Assembly: GCA_030024085.1 (NCBI GenBank)
Contig: JASEJE010000002.1
Coordinates: 62,001-126,000, forward strand
From: Bacillota bacterium
Lineage (GTDB): Bacteria; Bacillota; SHA-98; UBA4971
Length of the DNA: 64,000 bases
Reading direction: 5' to 3'
The notes beneath the pieces were generated by a model. It did not search any database. It saw only the letters and a program-made list of their open reading frames with translations, and was not told the origin of the DNA. Both the position numbers and the translations under genes were made by a program. Of this stretch, positions 28,217 to 37,188 are shown in pieces (within the stretch, counting starts at the first letter, position 1; each line of letters opens with the position of its first letter).

Positions 28217-30838
28217 TCACGCCTGGGCCTGGTGGGGTACTGTCGTCGGCCATACCACTGTAAGCTGCACATCCCTCGTGGTTCCGTGTACACCCACATA
28301 CAGGTGGTGCTTCTCCGCATCGAAAAAGCAGGCGCGCTGTCCGCCGACGACAGCGGCCGAGTCTGCCGCCCCGGGCACGGGTGCGCCGTCTACGAGCACC
28401 TCCGCGGGACGCGCCTGGCATCCCCAGACCCTGATCACGCCGACGGGAAGCGCGCAGGGGTAGCGCTCGTCGCGTGCGTTCATCGTTACCTGCAACACGG
28501 TGCGGGGACGCGTCGGCGCTGCTGCCACTGCCGCCGACAACGTTGCTGTTGCTGTTGGTGTTGCTGTTGGTGTTGCCGCTGCCGTCGCTGTTACCGTCGC
28601 TGCCTCGTTGATCGAGGGCTTCCGGCCCTCCCCGTCCGCCTGGGTCAGCGTGTACGCTATATCCACGAATCCGTACGCACCCGCTGCATGGTCCGTGGTC
28701 TCGCCGTCGTCCACGTATAGTTCGAACCTTCGCTCGGGGACGGCCGCGGAGGGGTAGATGTCGACGACCTCCAGCGCCTGGGGGATCTCGCCGACGAAGT
28801 TCATCGCCCTGCCGTAAGGGACGATGGCGCCCTCACGATAGAACACGGGGATCCGATCAAGAGGGGCGTCGGCCAACACGCAGCGCCCGCCGCGCACTTT
28901 CTCGCCCGTATGAAAGTCGATCCACTCGCCCTCCGGTAGGTACACTTTGCGGCATGAGGCGTGCGGCTGGTAAACGGGGGCAACGAGGATATCGCGTCCC
29001 AGCATGAACTGGTCGAAGGCCGCGTGCGCCCGTTCGTCTCCTGGAAACTCCAGAATCATCGCCCGCATGGCGGGCACGCCCTCCATTGACGACTGCCACA
29101 TCAGCGTGTAGATATACGGCAGGAGCCTGTATCTCAACTTGATGTAGTCGCGGCACACCGACTCGTATGGTTCGCCCAGCGCGTAGGGCTCCTGCGACCG
29201 GCTTCCGAGCGCGCTGTGGTTGCGGAACAGCGGGGTGAACGTCCCAAGCTGCGTCCATCTCGCGACGAGTTCAGGGTTGCTGTCGCCGATGAAGCCTCCG
29301 ACGTCGGTCCCGACGAACGAGACTCCGGACATCCCGAGGTTCAGGCACATGGGCACGGCCATCATGAGGTGCTCCCACCAGCTGGAGTTGTCACCTGTCC
29401 AGATACAGGCGTGGCGCTGGATCCCGGCGCATCCGGCCCTGCTGATGACGAACGGGCGCACGCCCGGAAGAAGGTCGCGGAACGCCTGGCACGTCGCCTC
29501 GCTCATGAGATTGCCGTACGCGTTGTGGACTTGCGCGTGTGGCATCTCCTCGCCCGGCTCTCCGTGCAGCGCCTGCCCGGGCATGGTCTTCGTCGGGGTG
29601 TCGAAGCAGGAGGGCTCGTTCATGTCGTTCCACACCCCGCGCACTCCCGCGTCGAAGAGGGCCCTGTGCTGCGCGGCCCACCATGCCCGCACCCTCTCGC
29701 GGGCGAAGTCGGGGAAGGACACGGGTCCGGGCCACACGCTCGCCACGAACCTCTTCCCACCTGGCAGCATCACGAAACAGTCTTCATCCACGCCCTCCCG
29801 GTACACCTCGTAGTCTGGGTCGACCTTTACGCCAGGATCGACGATGGTGACCACCTTATAGCCCATGGCGGACAGTCGCTTCGCGAGGCCGGAGGGGTCG
29901 GGAAACCCGTCCGGATCGAACGTGAACACGCGAAAACCGCGCATGTAATGGATGTCCAGGTATATCGCGTCGCAGGGGATGCCGCGCTCCCTGAACCTGC
30001 GCGCGACCTCCTCGACCTGCTCCTGTGGACGGTAGCTGAACCGCGACTGATGGTAACCAAGGGCCCACAGGGGTGGGAGGCTCATGCGACCGGTAAGCTC
30101 GGTGTACCGCCGCAGGATGGCCTTTGCCTCGGGCCCTGCGAAGAAGTAGTAGTCCAGGACTTTCTCATCAGTGGCGAACAGATACTCATCGTGCGAGGAC
30201 TTGCCCATGTCGAAGAAGCACCGCGCGGCGCTGTCGAGGAGAATGCCGTACGCCTGCCCATGCGAGACCCCAATGAAGAACGGAATGGACACGTACATCG
30301 AGTCGGTCGCCGGCGTGTGGGGGTTCACATCCGTGTTCCACAGGGTCATCGCCGAGCCACGCTTGTCGAGGAAGCCGGTGCGCTCCCCGAACCCGTAGAA
30401 GTGTTCGGCGGGCTCGAGGGCTTTGGTGCACCCCGCCCCGGGGCCCCGCCAGCCCATGCCGAACGTCGGACTCTCCACGCATATGGGCGTCCCATCCGGC
30501 CGGAGGAAATCGATCTGGAGAGGCGCCTTCTTCACTCTAGCAAGCACAACAGCGGTTGCCAGGGTAGCCCCATCCGGGCGCTCCTCGATGCTGACCGGCA
30601 CCTGGGGCCAGTCATGCTTCGCCACGGCGAACGACCGGCGCGCGCGGCCAAGCCCATCGTCTCCTCGCGCGTTGTTGCGGCTGCGGCGCGCATCCGGGGT
30701 CATCCGGACGCGCACGAGGTCGTCGGCGACGATCCTCACCTCGACGGTGGCATTATCCAGCTCGAGCACGATCCCGCCTGCGTCTTGCCGACACGTTTTC
30801 GCTGACCCTACCGGTGTGAGATGCTCTGCCAAGGTCAT
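28217..30838 (-). CDS. Glycoside hydrolase family 31 alpha-glucosidase-like enzyme
   Basis: Retaining alpha-glycosidase of 873 aa. The catalytic domain contains the nucleophile Asp in GVWNDMNEPSCF near residue 404 and the acid/base Asp in ACIWTGDNSSWWEH, with WQSSMEGVPAMR following. The N-terminal beta-sandwich (GFGERTGFLDKRG) and C-terminal beta-domain are present. There is no signal peptide, so it acts on imported oligosaccharides in the cytosol. A low-complexity Ala/Thr/Pro segment of about 35 residues interrupts the C-terminal domain, encoded by GTTGCT/GTTGGT-type hexamer repeats at about 28520-28620. ATG 30838 has a GGGGGG-type Shine-Dalgarno. It has no sugar-transport neighbours. Confidence 0.9.
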   Translation of the reverse strand: MTLAEHLTPVGSAKTCRQDAGGIVLELDNATVEVRIVADDLVRVRMTPDARRSRNNARGDDGLGRARRSFAVAKHDWPQVPVSIEERPDGATLATAVVLARVKKAPLQIDFLRPDGTPICVESPTFGMGWRGPGAGCTKALEPAEHFYGFGERTGFLDKRGSAMTLWNTDVNPHTPATDSMYVSIPFFIGVSHGQAYGILLDSAARCFFDMGKSSHDEYLFATDEKVLDYYFFAGPEAKAILRRYTELTGRMSLPPLWALGYHQSRFSYRPQEQVEEVARRFRERGIPCDAIYLDIHYMRGFRVFTFDPDGFPDPSGLAKRLSAMGYKVVTIVDPGVKVDPDYEVYREGVDEDCFVMLPGGKRFVASVWPGPVSFPDFARERVRAWWAAQHRALFDAGVRGVWNDMNEPSCFDTPTKTMPGQALHGEPGEEMPHAQVHNAYGNLMSEATCQAFRDLLPGVRPFVISRAGCAGIQRHACIWTGDNSSWWEHLMMAVPMCLNLGMSGVSFVGTDVGGFIGDSNPELVARWTQLGTFTPLFRNHSALGSRSQEPYALGEPYESVCRDYIKLRYRLLPYIYTLMWQSSMEGVPAMRAMILEFPGDERAHAAFDQFMLGRDILVAPVYQPHASCRKVYLPEGEWIDFHTGEKVRGGRCVLADAPLDRIPVFYREGAIVPYGRAMNFVGEIPQALEVVDIYPSAAVPERRFELYVDDGETTDHAAGAYGFVDIAYTLTQADGEGRKPSINEAATVTATAAATPTATPTATATLSAAVAAAPTRPRTVLQVTMNARDERYPCALPVGVIRVWGCQARPAEVLVDGAPVPGAADSAAVVGGQRACFFDAEKHHLYVGVHGTTRDVQLTVVWPTTVPHQAQA

Positions 30839-31036
30839 CTAGCCCCCCATCCAGATTGGCTATGGTCCAGCAAGAGCCTGGAGCATGGCCGACGTAAGGC
30901 GCGGACGCTGCCCCGGGCACAGGCGCTCGCGCAACAGTCGCATGATTCTCCAAGACCTGGGGGATTCCTGCTCTGACCAGTGACTTCCGTGCGGACGCCG
31001 CCGAAGCGTGCCGCGGCGCATCTGCCGCGGCGCATC

Positions 31037-31065
31037 TTCATTTTCGGCACCGGCAGGCGTATAAT
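31037..31065 (+). promoter_or_regulatory. Promoter upstream of aspA
   Basis: TTCATT (31037-31042), 17-nt spacer, TATAAT (31060-31065). It lies in the 343-bp gap between the divergent GH31 gene and aspA. The -35 is weak and the -10 perfect. The rest of the gap shows no gene and no clear promoter for GH31. Confidence 0.5.
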
Positions 31066-31181
31066 CGGAGTGGCCCCACCTCTCCCGTGCCCCGCTCTGG
31101 CTGCGCGAGCCGGCCTCGGGGGTGTGGGGTTGGGGTGAGGCCGGCGCATGACGACGAACCTGTGATAAGGGGTGTTGGATA

Positions 31182-32747
31182 GTGGGTGTGGCCGGTGATG
31201 TCGGATTCATCCCGTTGGACGGCGATCCGGGCGCGGAGGGGCACGGCTTGCCGACCGAGGGGAGAACGCGCGTGGAGAAGGACCTGCTCGGAACGCGCGA
31301 GGTCCCTGAGGATGCGTATTACGGGATACAGACCCTGCGCAGTGCTGAGAACTTCCAGATCACGGGCCTCCGGATGCATCCTGCGCTTGTGAGGGCCTTC
31401 GCGATGGTGAAGAAGGCGGCGGCCCTCGCCAACATGCGCATGGGATACCTGCAAGAGGATGTAGCCCGCGCCATAGTGCAGGCGGCCGATGAGGTCATCG
31501 CGGGAGGGCTCCGGGAGGAGTTCATCGTCGACGCGATACAGGGCGGCGCCGGCACGTCCATGAACATGAACGTCAACGAGGTGCTGGCCAACCGCGCCGT
31601 CGAGATCCTGGGTGGCAGGAAGGGCCAGTACGAAATGGTGCACCCGCTCACCCACGTGAACATGTCGCAATCCACGAACGACGTGTTCCCCACGGCTGCC
31701 AAGCTTGCCATGCTGCAGCAGATCAACCCGGCGATAAAGGCCCTGAACAGGCTCGTGCACGCACTCCGCGAGAAGTCGGAGGAGTTCCGGGACGTCATCA
31801 AGATGGGCCGCACGCACCTGCAGGACGCGGTCCCGATCACCCTCGGCCAGGAGTTCGGCGCCTACGCCGGCGCCGTCAAGCGCGACCTCGAGCGCATCGG
31901 GCGCAGCGCCGACGGCCTTCTCGCGATCAACATGGGTGCGACGGCGGTCGGGACGGGCCTCAACGCTGACCCGGAGTACATGAGGCTCGTCGTGGAGGAG
32001 CTCGAGAACACGACCGGGTACGCGCTTCGGCTTGCGGAGAACCTCGTGGACGCCACGCAGAACGTGGACCTGTTCACCGATGTCTCGTCCTCCGTCAAGA
32101 TGTGCGCAATCACGCTGTCGAAGATCGCAAACGACCTTCGGCTTCTGGCCTCCGGGCCATTCGCCGGCCTCAAGGAGATCAACCTGCCTCCCGTTCAGCC
32201 GGGGTCGTCCATAATGCCGGGCAAGGTGAACCCGGTTATCGCCGAGGCCGTGAACCAGGCCGCGTTCCAGATAATCGGCAACGACGTGACGATAACGCTT
32301 GCGGCACAGGCGGGCCAGCTCGAGCTCAACGTGTTTGAGCCCGTGCTCGTCTTCAACCTGCTCCAGTCGATAGACATACTCAAGAACGTCGTGAACATGT
32401 TCGTGGACAGGTGCGTGACGGGGATCACCGCCAACGAGGACAGGTGCCGCGCCGTGGTGGAGAACAACGTGGGCATCCTCACGGCCCTGAACCCGTACCT
32501 GAGCTATGACGTGGTCTCTGCCATCGCCAAGGAGGCTCTGGCGTCGGGCAAGCCGGTGAGGGACCTCGTCCTGCAGACCGGTCTTCTGACCGAGGAAGAG
32601 CTCGGCCTCATCCTGAGCCCGGAACAGATGACCCGTCCGGGCATCGCGGGGGCGAGGAAGCTCCGCGAGAAGCTGCTTGCCCTCGGCAGAAAGGAAACGA
32701 CGGGCGGCGCCCGGGGCGCGGATGTTCTGGAGGCAGAGGACCGCTGA
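31182..32747 (+). CDS. aspA: Aspartate ammonia-lyase
   Basis: Cleaves aspartate to fumarate and ammonia. It belongs to the fumarase/aspartase superfamily: the signature GSSIMPGKVNP is near residue 343, with MSQSTNDVFPTA and MGRTHLQDAVPITLGQE before it. RVEKDLLGTREVPEDAYYGIQT at the start and QAAFQIIGNDVTIT after the signature favour aspartase over fumarase. The frame from GTG 31182 (521 aa) has an N-terminal extension of about 25 residues; GTG 31272, with GAGGGGAG before it, is an alternative start that trims it. Asp/fumarate conversion could feed anaerobic fumarate metabolism. It converges with a polysaccharide deacetylase gene. Confidence 0.88.
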   Translation: MGVAGDVGFIPLDGDPGAEGHGLPTEGRTRVEKDLLGTREVPEDAYYGIQTLRSAENFQITGLRMHPALVRAFAMVKKAAALANMRMGYLQEDVARAIVQAADEVIAGGLREEFIVDAIQGGAGTSMNMNVNEVLANRAVEILGGRKGQYEMVHPLTHVNMSQSTNDVFPTAAKLAMLQQINPAIKALNRLVHALREKSEEFRDVIKMGRTHLQDAVPITLGQEFGAYAGAVKRDLERIGRSADGLLAINMGATAVGTGLNADPEYMRLVVEELENTTGYALRLAENLVDATQNVDLFTDVSSSVKMCAITLSKIANDLRLLASGPFAGLKEINLPPVQPGSSIMPGKVNPVIAEAVNQAAFQIIGNDVTITLAAQAGQLELNVFEPVLVFNLLQSIDILKNVVNMFVDRCVTGITANEDRCRAVVENNVGILTALNPYLSYDVVSAIAKEALASGKPVRDLVLQTGLLTEEELGLILSPEQMTRPGIAGARKLREKLLALGRKETTGGARGADVLEAEDR

Positions 32748-32801
32748 CTCCAGTGACTCCAGGCAGATGCCCGGGCACGGCACAGGCATCCTCGTGGGGC
32801 G

Positions 32802-33857
32802 TCAGGCGATCGGTGGCGCCTGGCCTGGGGACACGCCGGGAGATGGTGCCGGGCCGGGCGCCGCTGCCTCAGGCGGAGTCGGACCCGGCGTGGGCGCTGG
32901 TGCAGGCACGGGCGCGGGCGCTGGTGACGACGGGGCCGGTGTCGGCGTCGGCGTCGGGGAGCGTGGCGCCGGAGACCCCGGTCCCGGCCCTGGAGGCGCA
33001 GCCGGGGCAGGAACAGGGGCTGACACGGGCCTCTTGAGGGCCTTGCCCTGGCGCGCGATCTCGTCGAGGACCTCCGGCACGGTCAGAAACCGGTATCCCT
33101 GGTCCTTGAGGGTCCTGACTATCTCAGGCAGCGCTTCGAGGGTCCCGGTGAGGTCTTCCTCCGGCCCTCCCGACGAGTGGTGCAGGACTATCGCGCCGCT
33201 CTTGAGAGCGGGCACGACGTTCTTGATGATCTGTTCCTTCGGCAGGCCCCACCAGTCCAGCGAGTCGATGGTCCAGAGCACGACCTTGAAACCCTCCCGT
33301 CCGACCGCTTCCACGGCGGGCGGGTCGAGCGCGCCGTACGGTGGTCGCACGACTGCGGGCGCCTGGCCGACAAGCCGCTTGAAGACGCCCTGCGCCTTTC
33401 GAAGGTCCAGCAACACCTGCCACGGCGCCATCCGCGACATGTTGGAGTGGAAATACGTGTGGTTGCCGATGGCATGCCCCTCGTTGACGATGCGCGCGAC
33501 CACCTCCGGATGCTTCTCCGCGGCCTGTCCGATGAGGAAGAAAGTGGCCCGTACCCCATGTCTGGCGAGGATATCAAGGATCTTCGGGGTGTAGGTGTTG
33601 TCAGGTCCATCATCGAACGTTATGGCGACGGCCGGTGTGTCAGGAGTCCATTGCCTTACCACGACGTCGGGAAACAGCTTCACAAGGTCCTGCGGTTCAG
33701 GTGTCCTGTTCTGCTTCTCTGTGCCGTCGGCAAAGCGCGGGAGAGCGGCTTCTCCTAACACCCTCGACTGCAGTATGGTATCGAGGGTCCGGGGCCTTGC
33801 AACCATGACTGCAAGGGCGACGAGCGCGCCGATGGCGATGTACCCGATGTTTCTCAA
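32802..33857 (-). CDS. Membrane-anchored polysaccharide deacetylase (NodB domain) with Pro-rich tail
   Basis: Extracytoplasmic deacetylase of cell-wall glycans, 351 aa. Start TTG 33857 is chosen because GAGGGGGG lies 7 nt upstream and the protein then begins with a membrane anchor (NIGYIAIGALVALAVMVA). The NodB domain has TFDDGPD (catalytic Asp and metal Asp), the metal His pair in GNHTYFHSNMSR, RPPYGA, WTIDSLDWWG and the late His in IVLHHSS, all intact. The last 75 residues are Pro/Ala/Thr-rich PxP repeats, probably spanning the wall. A second, PdaB-like deacetylase is at 45338. Confidence 0.88.
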   Translation of the reverse strand: MRNIGYIAIGALVALAVMVARPRTLDTILQSRVLGEAALPRFADGTEKQNRTPEPQDLVKLFPDVVVRQWTPDTPAVAITFDDGPDNTYTPKILDILARHGVRATFFLIGQAAEKHPEVVARIVNEGHAIGNHTYFHSNMSRMAPWQVLLDLRKAQGVFKRLVGQAPAVVRPPYGALDPPAVEAVGREGFKVVLWTIDSLDWWGLPKEQIIKNVVPALKSGAIVLHHSSGGPEEDLTGTLEALPEIVRTLKDQGYRFLTVPEVLDEIARQGKALKRPVSAPVPAPAAPPGPGPGSPAPRSPTPTPTPAPSSPAPAPVPAPAPTPGPTPPEAAAPGPAPSPGVSPGQAPPIA

Positions 33858-34048
33858 GACCGATACCCCCCTCGTGGTGTTCCCCCGGTTATTATCCCCC
33901 GTCAGGGCAGGTAGGCGCACAGGCGGACGGCGCTTACTCAGTTTTCGTTCAGAACACCGACCTGCTCTCATGGTGGAGGAAGCTTGCGGGTTTGCGTAGA
34001 GGCGAGAGATGTGAGGAACGTGATCATCGAGGTAAACGACGTCTGGAA

Positions 34049-34094
34049 GGTCTGCACGCTGAGAAATAGCGCGGATTTGTGGCGATCTACTTAG
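34049..34094 (-). repeat. CTAAG cloverleaf element fragment, copy 9 (inverted left end only)
   Basis: On the minus strand this reads CTAAGTAGATCGCCACAAAT then a CGCT..AGCG hairpin, that is, the common left arm without core or right arm. The TAA within its CTAAG is the stop codon of the P-type ATPase gene (34093-34091). The rest of the gap to the deacetylase (33858-34048) shows no further feature. Confidence 0.75.
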
Positions 34095-36100
34095 CTCGGG
34101 CGCTGGCTGCAGCCTCCGAAATCCAGCCGGAGGATGCGCGCGGAGTTCAGGGTAGCGAGCAGCGCCACGCCGACATCCGCGAATACGGCCTCCCACATGG
34201 TGGCGACGCCGATGGCCCCCAGCAGAATGAATGCTCCTTTCACGCCGAGGGCCAGGGCGATGTTTTGCACGACCACTGCGCGCGTGCCTCGCGCCATGCG
34301 AACCGCTGTGACCAGCCTCGACGGCATGTCGTCCATGAGCACGATGTCTGCGGCCTCGATGGCGGCGTCCCTGCCGAGGCCCCCCATGGCTATTCCCACG
34401 TCGGCGCGGGCGATCACGGGGGCGTCATTGATCCCATCGCCCACGAACGCGAGTTTCCGCCCGTCGCGTCCGGCCATGGCTGACTCGATCTCCTCAAGCC
34501 TCGCCACCTTTTCCTCTGGGAGCAGCTCGGCGAAGTATGAGTCCATGCCGATGCGTTCGGCAACCTCTCTCGCCACGGCCTCGTCGTCCCCCGTGAGCAT
34601 GATCGCCTGTTTGACCCCGAGCTTCTTGAGGGATGCGATAGCCTCCGCGGCGTCCGGCTTCACTTCATCGGAGATGATGATGTAGCCGGCGAACACCCTG
34701 TTCACCGCCACGTATACGACCGTGCCCCGGAGGTCGCAGGAGTCGTGGTCGATGTTCTCCCTGTGCATGAGCCTGTCGTTGCCGGCGATGATCTCTTTGC
34801 CGTCCACGATGGCCTTCACACCATGCCCCGAGATCTCCTGGTAGTCTCGCACCAGGTCGGCCTGCACCGGCCGGCCGTAGGCCTCGAGGATGGACTTCGC
34901 TATCGGGTGGGCGGAGTTCGTTTCTGCAACGGCTGCAAGCTCGAGCAGATCCTCCCTGGAATAGCCATTCCGGACTTGCGTCCCGGTGACGCGAAACACA
35001 CCTTTTGTGAGCGTGCCTGTCTTGTCGAAGACCACGGTGTGCAGCGAGGTGAGAGCGTCGAGAAAGTTTGCTCCTTTCACCAGGATGCCATGCCTTGACG
35101 CGCCGCCTATGCCCCCGAAGTAGCCCAAGGGGACAGAGATGACGAGAGCGCACGGGCACGAGACGACCAGCAGCACCAGGGCGCGATGCACCCATGTAGC
35201 GAACGTGGCCCCCGGCACGATGAGCGGTGGCACGACCGCGACCCCTAGTGCCGCCAGCGTGACCGCAGGGGTGTAATAGCGGGCGAACCTGGTTATGAAC
35301 TGCTCGGTCGGGGCCTTACGTGCTGCGGCGTTCTCCACGAGGTTCAATATCCTGGACACAGCGGATTCGGCGGACTTTCTCTCGACGCGAACGTCGAGCG
35401 CACCGCCCTGGTTCACCATGCCGGCAAGCACCTTCTCCCCAGGTCGCACTCTGCGGGGGGTTGGCTCTCCCGTCAGCGCCGACGTGCCCACGAACGAGGT
35501 CCCCTCGATGACCTCGCCGTCGAGGGGGATCCGCTCTCCGGGCCTTACCAGCACGATCTGGCCGATCTCGACATCCTCGGGCCGGACGGCCTCGACCTTC
35601 TCGCCGACCCTGACGTTGGCGACGTCGGGACGGATATCGAGGAGCGCCCCGATGGCCCGGCGCGATCGGCCGACAGCGCCGTCCTGCAAGATCTCGCCCA
35701 CGGCATAGAAGAGCATTACGGCCACAGCCTCCGGCAACTGATGGATGAGGATGGCTCCAAGGGTTGCCACCGTCATGAGGAACGTCTCATCGAAGACCTC
35801 GCCGCGCACGAGATTACGCACGGCAGTGCGGACCACCCTTGCACCGACCAGGAGATACGCGGCGAGGAACACCGGGTACTCAATCAGGCGGTATACGCTG
35901 TGATGCAGCGCCTGCTCGGTCACGAGGCCGATGATGAGAAGCGCCCCCGACGCTACAGTCGCTCCGAGCTGTCTTCTGATGCCGTCTTCGCGTTCCCCGG
36001 CTTCCTGTGCTGCACGCTGGGCGTCGCGGCCCGGCCCGTCAGATTCGTCGTGTCCACCTGGCGCCCTGCAAGCACGGCATGTCTCCTCTGATACGTCCAT
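34091..36100 (-). CDS. Heavy-metal P1B-type ATPase (Zn/Cd/Pb exporter, CadA/ZntA-like)
   Basis: ATP-driven export of soft divalent metals across the cytoplasmic membrane. In order: TSALTGEPTP actuator motif, the CPC metal site in VSCPCALVISVPLG, phosphorylation site DKTGTLT, HP motif in SAHPIAKS, and GDGINDAPVIARADVG. CPC plus the SmtB-type regulator upstream indicates Zn/Cd/Pb specificity. Start ATG 36100 follows GAGAGGAAAG, giving 669 aa; an open extension to 36199 lacks support. The N-terminus has only a CRAC pair in a polar stretch, not a full GMTCxxC metal-binding domain. The stop codon is provided by repeat copy 9. Confidence 0.93.
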   Translation of the reverse strand: MDVSEETCRACRAPGGHDESDGPGRDAQRAAQEAGEREDGIRRQLGATVASGALLIIGLVTEQALHHSVYRLIEYPVFLAAYLLVGARVVRTAVRNLVRGEVFDETFLMTVATLGAILIHQLPEAVAVMLFYAVGEILQDGAVGRSRRAIGALLDIRPDVANVRVGEKVEAVRPEDVEIGQIVLVRPGERIPLDGEVIEGTSFVGTSALTGEPTPRRVRPGEKVLAGMVNQGGALDVRVERKSAESAVSRILNLVENAAARKAPTEQFITRFARYYTPAVTLAALGVAVVPPLIVPGATFATWVHRALVLLVVSCPCALVISVPLGYFGGIGGASRHGILVKGANFLDALTSLHTVVFDKTGTLTKGVFRVTGTQVRNGYSREDLLELAAVAETNSAHPIAKSILEAYGRPVQADLVRDYQEISGHGVKAIVDGKEIIAGNDRLMHRENIDHDSCDLRGTVVYVAVNRVFAGYIIISDEVKPDAAEAIASLKKLGVKQAIMLTGDDEAVAREVAERIGMDSYFAELLPEEKVARLEEIESAMAGRDGRKLAFVGDGINDAPVIARADVGIAMGGLGRDAAIEAADIVLMDDMPSRLVTAVRMARGTRAVVVQNIALALGVKGAFILLGAIGVATMWEAVFADVGVALLATLNSARILRLDFGGCSQRPS

Positions 36101-36238
36101 TTCCGTCTTTCCTCTCTTTCCCCCTCGCGTCAGCACGGGCTCACGCCGGCATGGGCAGCCAGACGTGAGTTCGGAAGCGAACTCCCTCAAAGCCGGCACG
36201 GCCTTGCGAATCTGCGGTGGGCCTACTGTGCCCGCATG

Positions 36239-36589
36239 CTACCTGTCTTCCGCGAAGTGCTCCTGGGCCTGGCGGATCATGTTCACGATGTGCTCGTCGT
36301 CCAGCGAGTAGCACACCGTCTTGCCTTCGCGCCGGTACTTGACGAGGCGCAGGGCGCGAAGGAGCCTCAGGTGGTGCGATACAGCGGGGAGACTCATGTC
36401 GAGGATCGCGGCGAGATCGCACACGCACAGCTCCTCCAGGGACAGCAGGTAAAGGATCTTCGTCCGGGTCTCATCGCCCAGGGCCTTGAATATCTCTGAA
36501 AGGCCGGCTACCTCCAGGAGCCTGTCCTTCAGCCTTGCGGTCCTGCTACCCGAGGGCGTGAACACGTCGCAGACGTCGTTGGTCGGCAT
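36239..36589 (-). CDS. ArsR/SmtB-family metal-sensing repressor
   Basis: Winged-helix repressor of 116 aa that leaves DNA on binding metal. It has the alpha-3 ELCVCDLA motif of CadC/SmtB sensors, the recognition helix SLPAVSHHLRLLRALRLV, and a full alpha-5 site of pattern D-x-H-x10-H-x2-E (DDEHIVNMIRQAQEHFAE), so it could sense Cd/Pb via Cys and Zn via alpha-5. It is co-oriented with the metal ATPase 138 nt downstream and surely regulates it. A strong promoter and a candidate operator lie about 400 nt upstream, beyond repeat copy 10. Confidence 0.93.
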   Translation of the reverse strand: MPTNDVCDVFTPSGSRTARLKDRLLEVAGLSEIFKALGDETRTKILYLLSLEELCVCDLAAILDMSLPAVSHHLRLLRALRLVKYRREGKTVCYSLDDEHIVNMIRQAQEHFAEDR

Positions 36590-36767
36590 AGCGTTGCCTC
36601 CTCACTGCAACAGGGCGGTCTGGCCGGGTGGGGGTCGAGAGACCGCTACCGCTTCCCCTGACCGAGCGCCTGGGGCCCCTGTCAAGGCCCCGTCACGCAA
36701 AGGCCTGTCCCCGGCTGGCTATCGAGTCGGCACGGGTCTACTGACCCACGCCGGGCACCTGACCTAA

Positions 36768-36962
36768 CCAAGTGTGGGTTCAGAAACCACCGTCACTTTT
36801 CCAGGGTTGCCGGTGTTGCCCTCCGGGGACGGCGCGCTTGCGGCGCGCCTCGTTCGAATTTGGCGCTCAAGGCTAGCCGAATTCCAGGCGCCCCGCCCTA
36901 GCAAGCACCGGCAACCCGGAATCTTCTCCCAAACCGGCATGGATTTCTGAACGCACACTTAG
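36768..36962 (+). repeat. CTAAG cloverleaf element, copy 10 (third arm type)
   Basis: Standard core (GGTTGCCGGTGTTGC..GCAAGCACCGGCAACC with P2 GGCGCGC/GCGCGCC and P3 GAATTTGGC/GCCGAATTC, one G-T pair) but with different ends. The left end AAGTGTGGGTTCAGAAACC matches the inverted right end CTAAGTGTGCGTTCAGAAATCC. It therefore has its own matched pair of terminal repeats. It lies between the arsR start and the minus-strand promoter at 36993-37022. The 178 nt between arsR and this copy show no feature. Confidence 0.82.
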
Positions 36963-36965
36963 TAC

Positions 36966-36979
36966 TGTTCAATTGAGCA
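36966..36979. promoter_or_regulatory. Candidate ArsR/SmtB operator
   Basis: TGTTCAATTGAGCA is a 14-bp palindrome with one mismatched pair, in an AT-rich island, at about +7 to +20 of the predicted minus-strand transcript. The position and character suit an SmtB-type repressor site, though the exact consensus is not fixed by eye. Confidence 0.4.
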
Positions 36980-36992
36980 ACTGTTTAATTAT

Positions 36993-37022
36993 AGTATAAC
37001 TTGTGCCGCGGTCGGGCGTCAA
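36993..37022 (-). promoter_or_regulatory. Sigma-A-type promoter for arsR-ATPase (minus strand)
   Basis: On the minus strand TTGACG (37022-37017), 18-nt spacer, TATACT (36998-36993). The transcript would run through the operator and the whole of repeat copy 10 before reaching arsR, a leader of about 400 nt. Confidence 0.6.
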
Positions 37023-37087
37023 TGTCGCGTCTCAGGACGTCGCGTTCTCGGGGATGCCACGCTTCAGGGGATTGCGCAGGCGGGGTC

Positions 37088-37116
37088 TTGGCAGGACAGA
37101 GCATGCGGGGTATAAT
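37088..37116 (+). promoter_or_regulatory. Sigma-A-type promoter for marR-MATE
   Basis: TTGGCA (37088-37093), 17-nt spacer, TATAAT (37111-37116). Transcription would start near 37123, 66 nt before the marR start. Confidence 0.68.
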
Positions 37117-37188
37117 ATTCCGTGGCACGTAAGATTGGGGACACGAAACATACCATCGGGACCGCGTGAAGGAAAGGAGGCGGGATCG

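Noticed and set aside
37003-37188. Longer N-terminus of the MarR protein from 37003
   Set aside because: It would include the -35/-10 promoter, and a perfect AAAGGAGG precedes GTG 37189.
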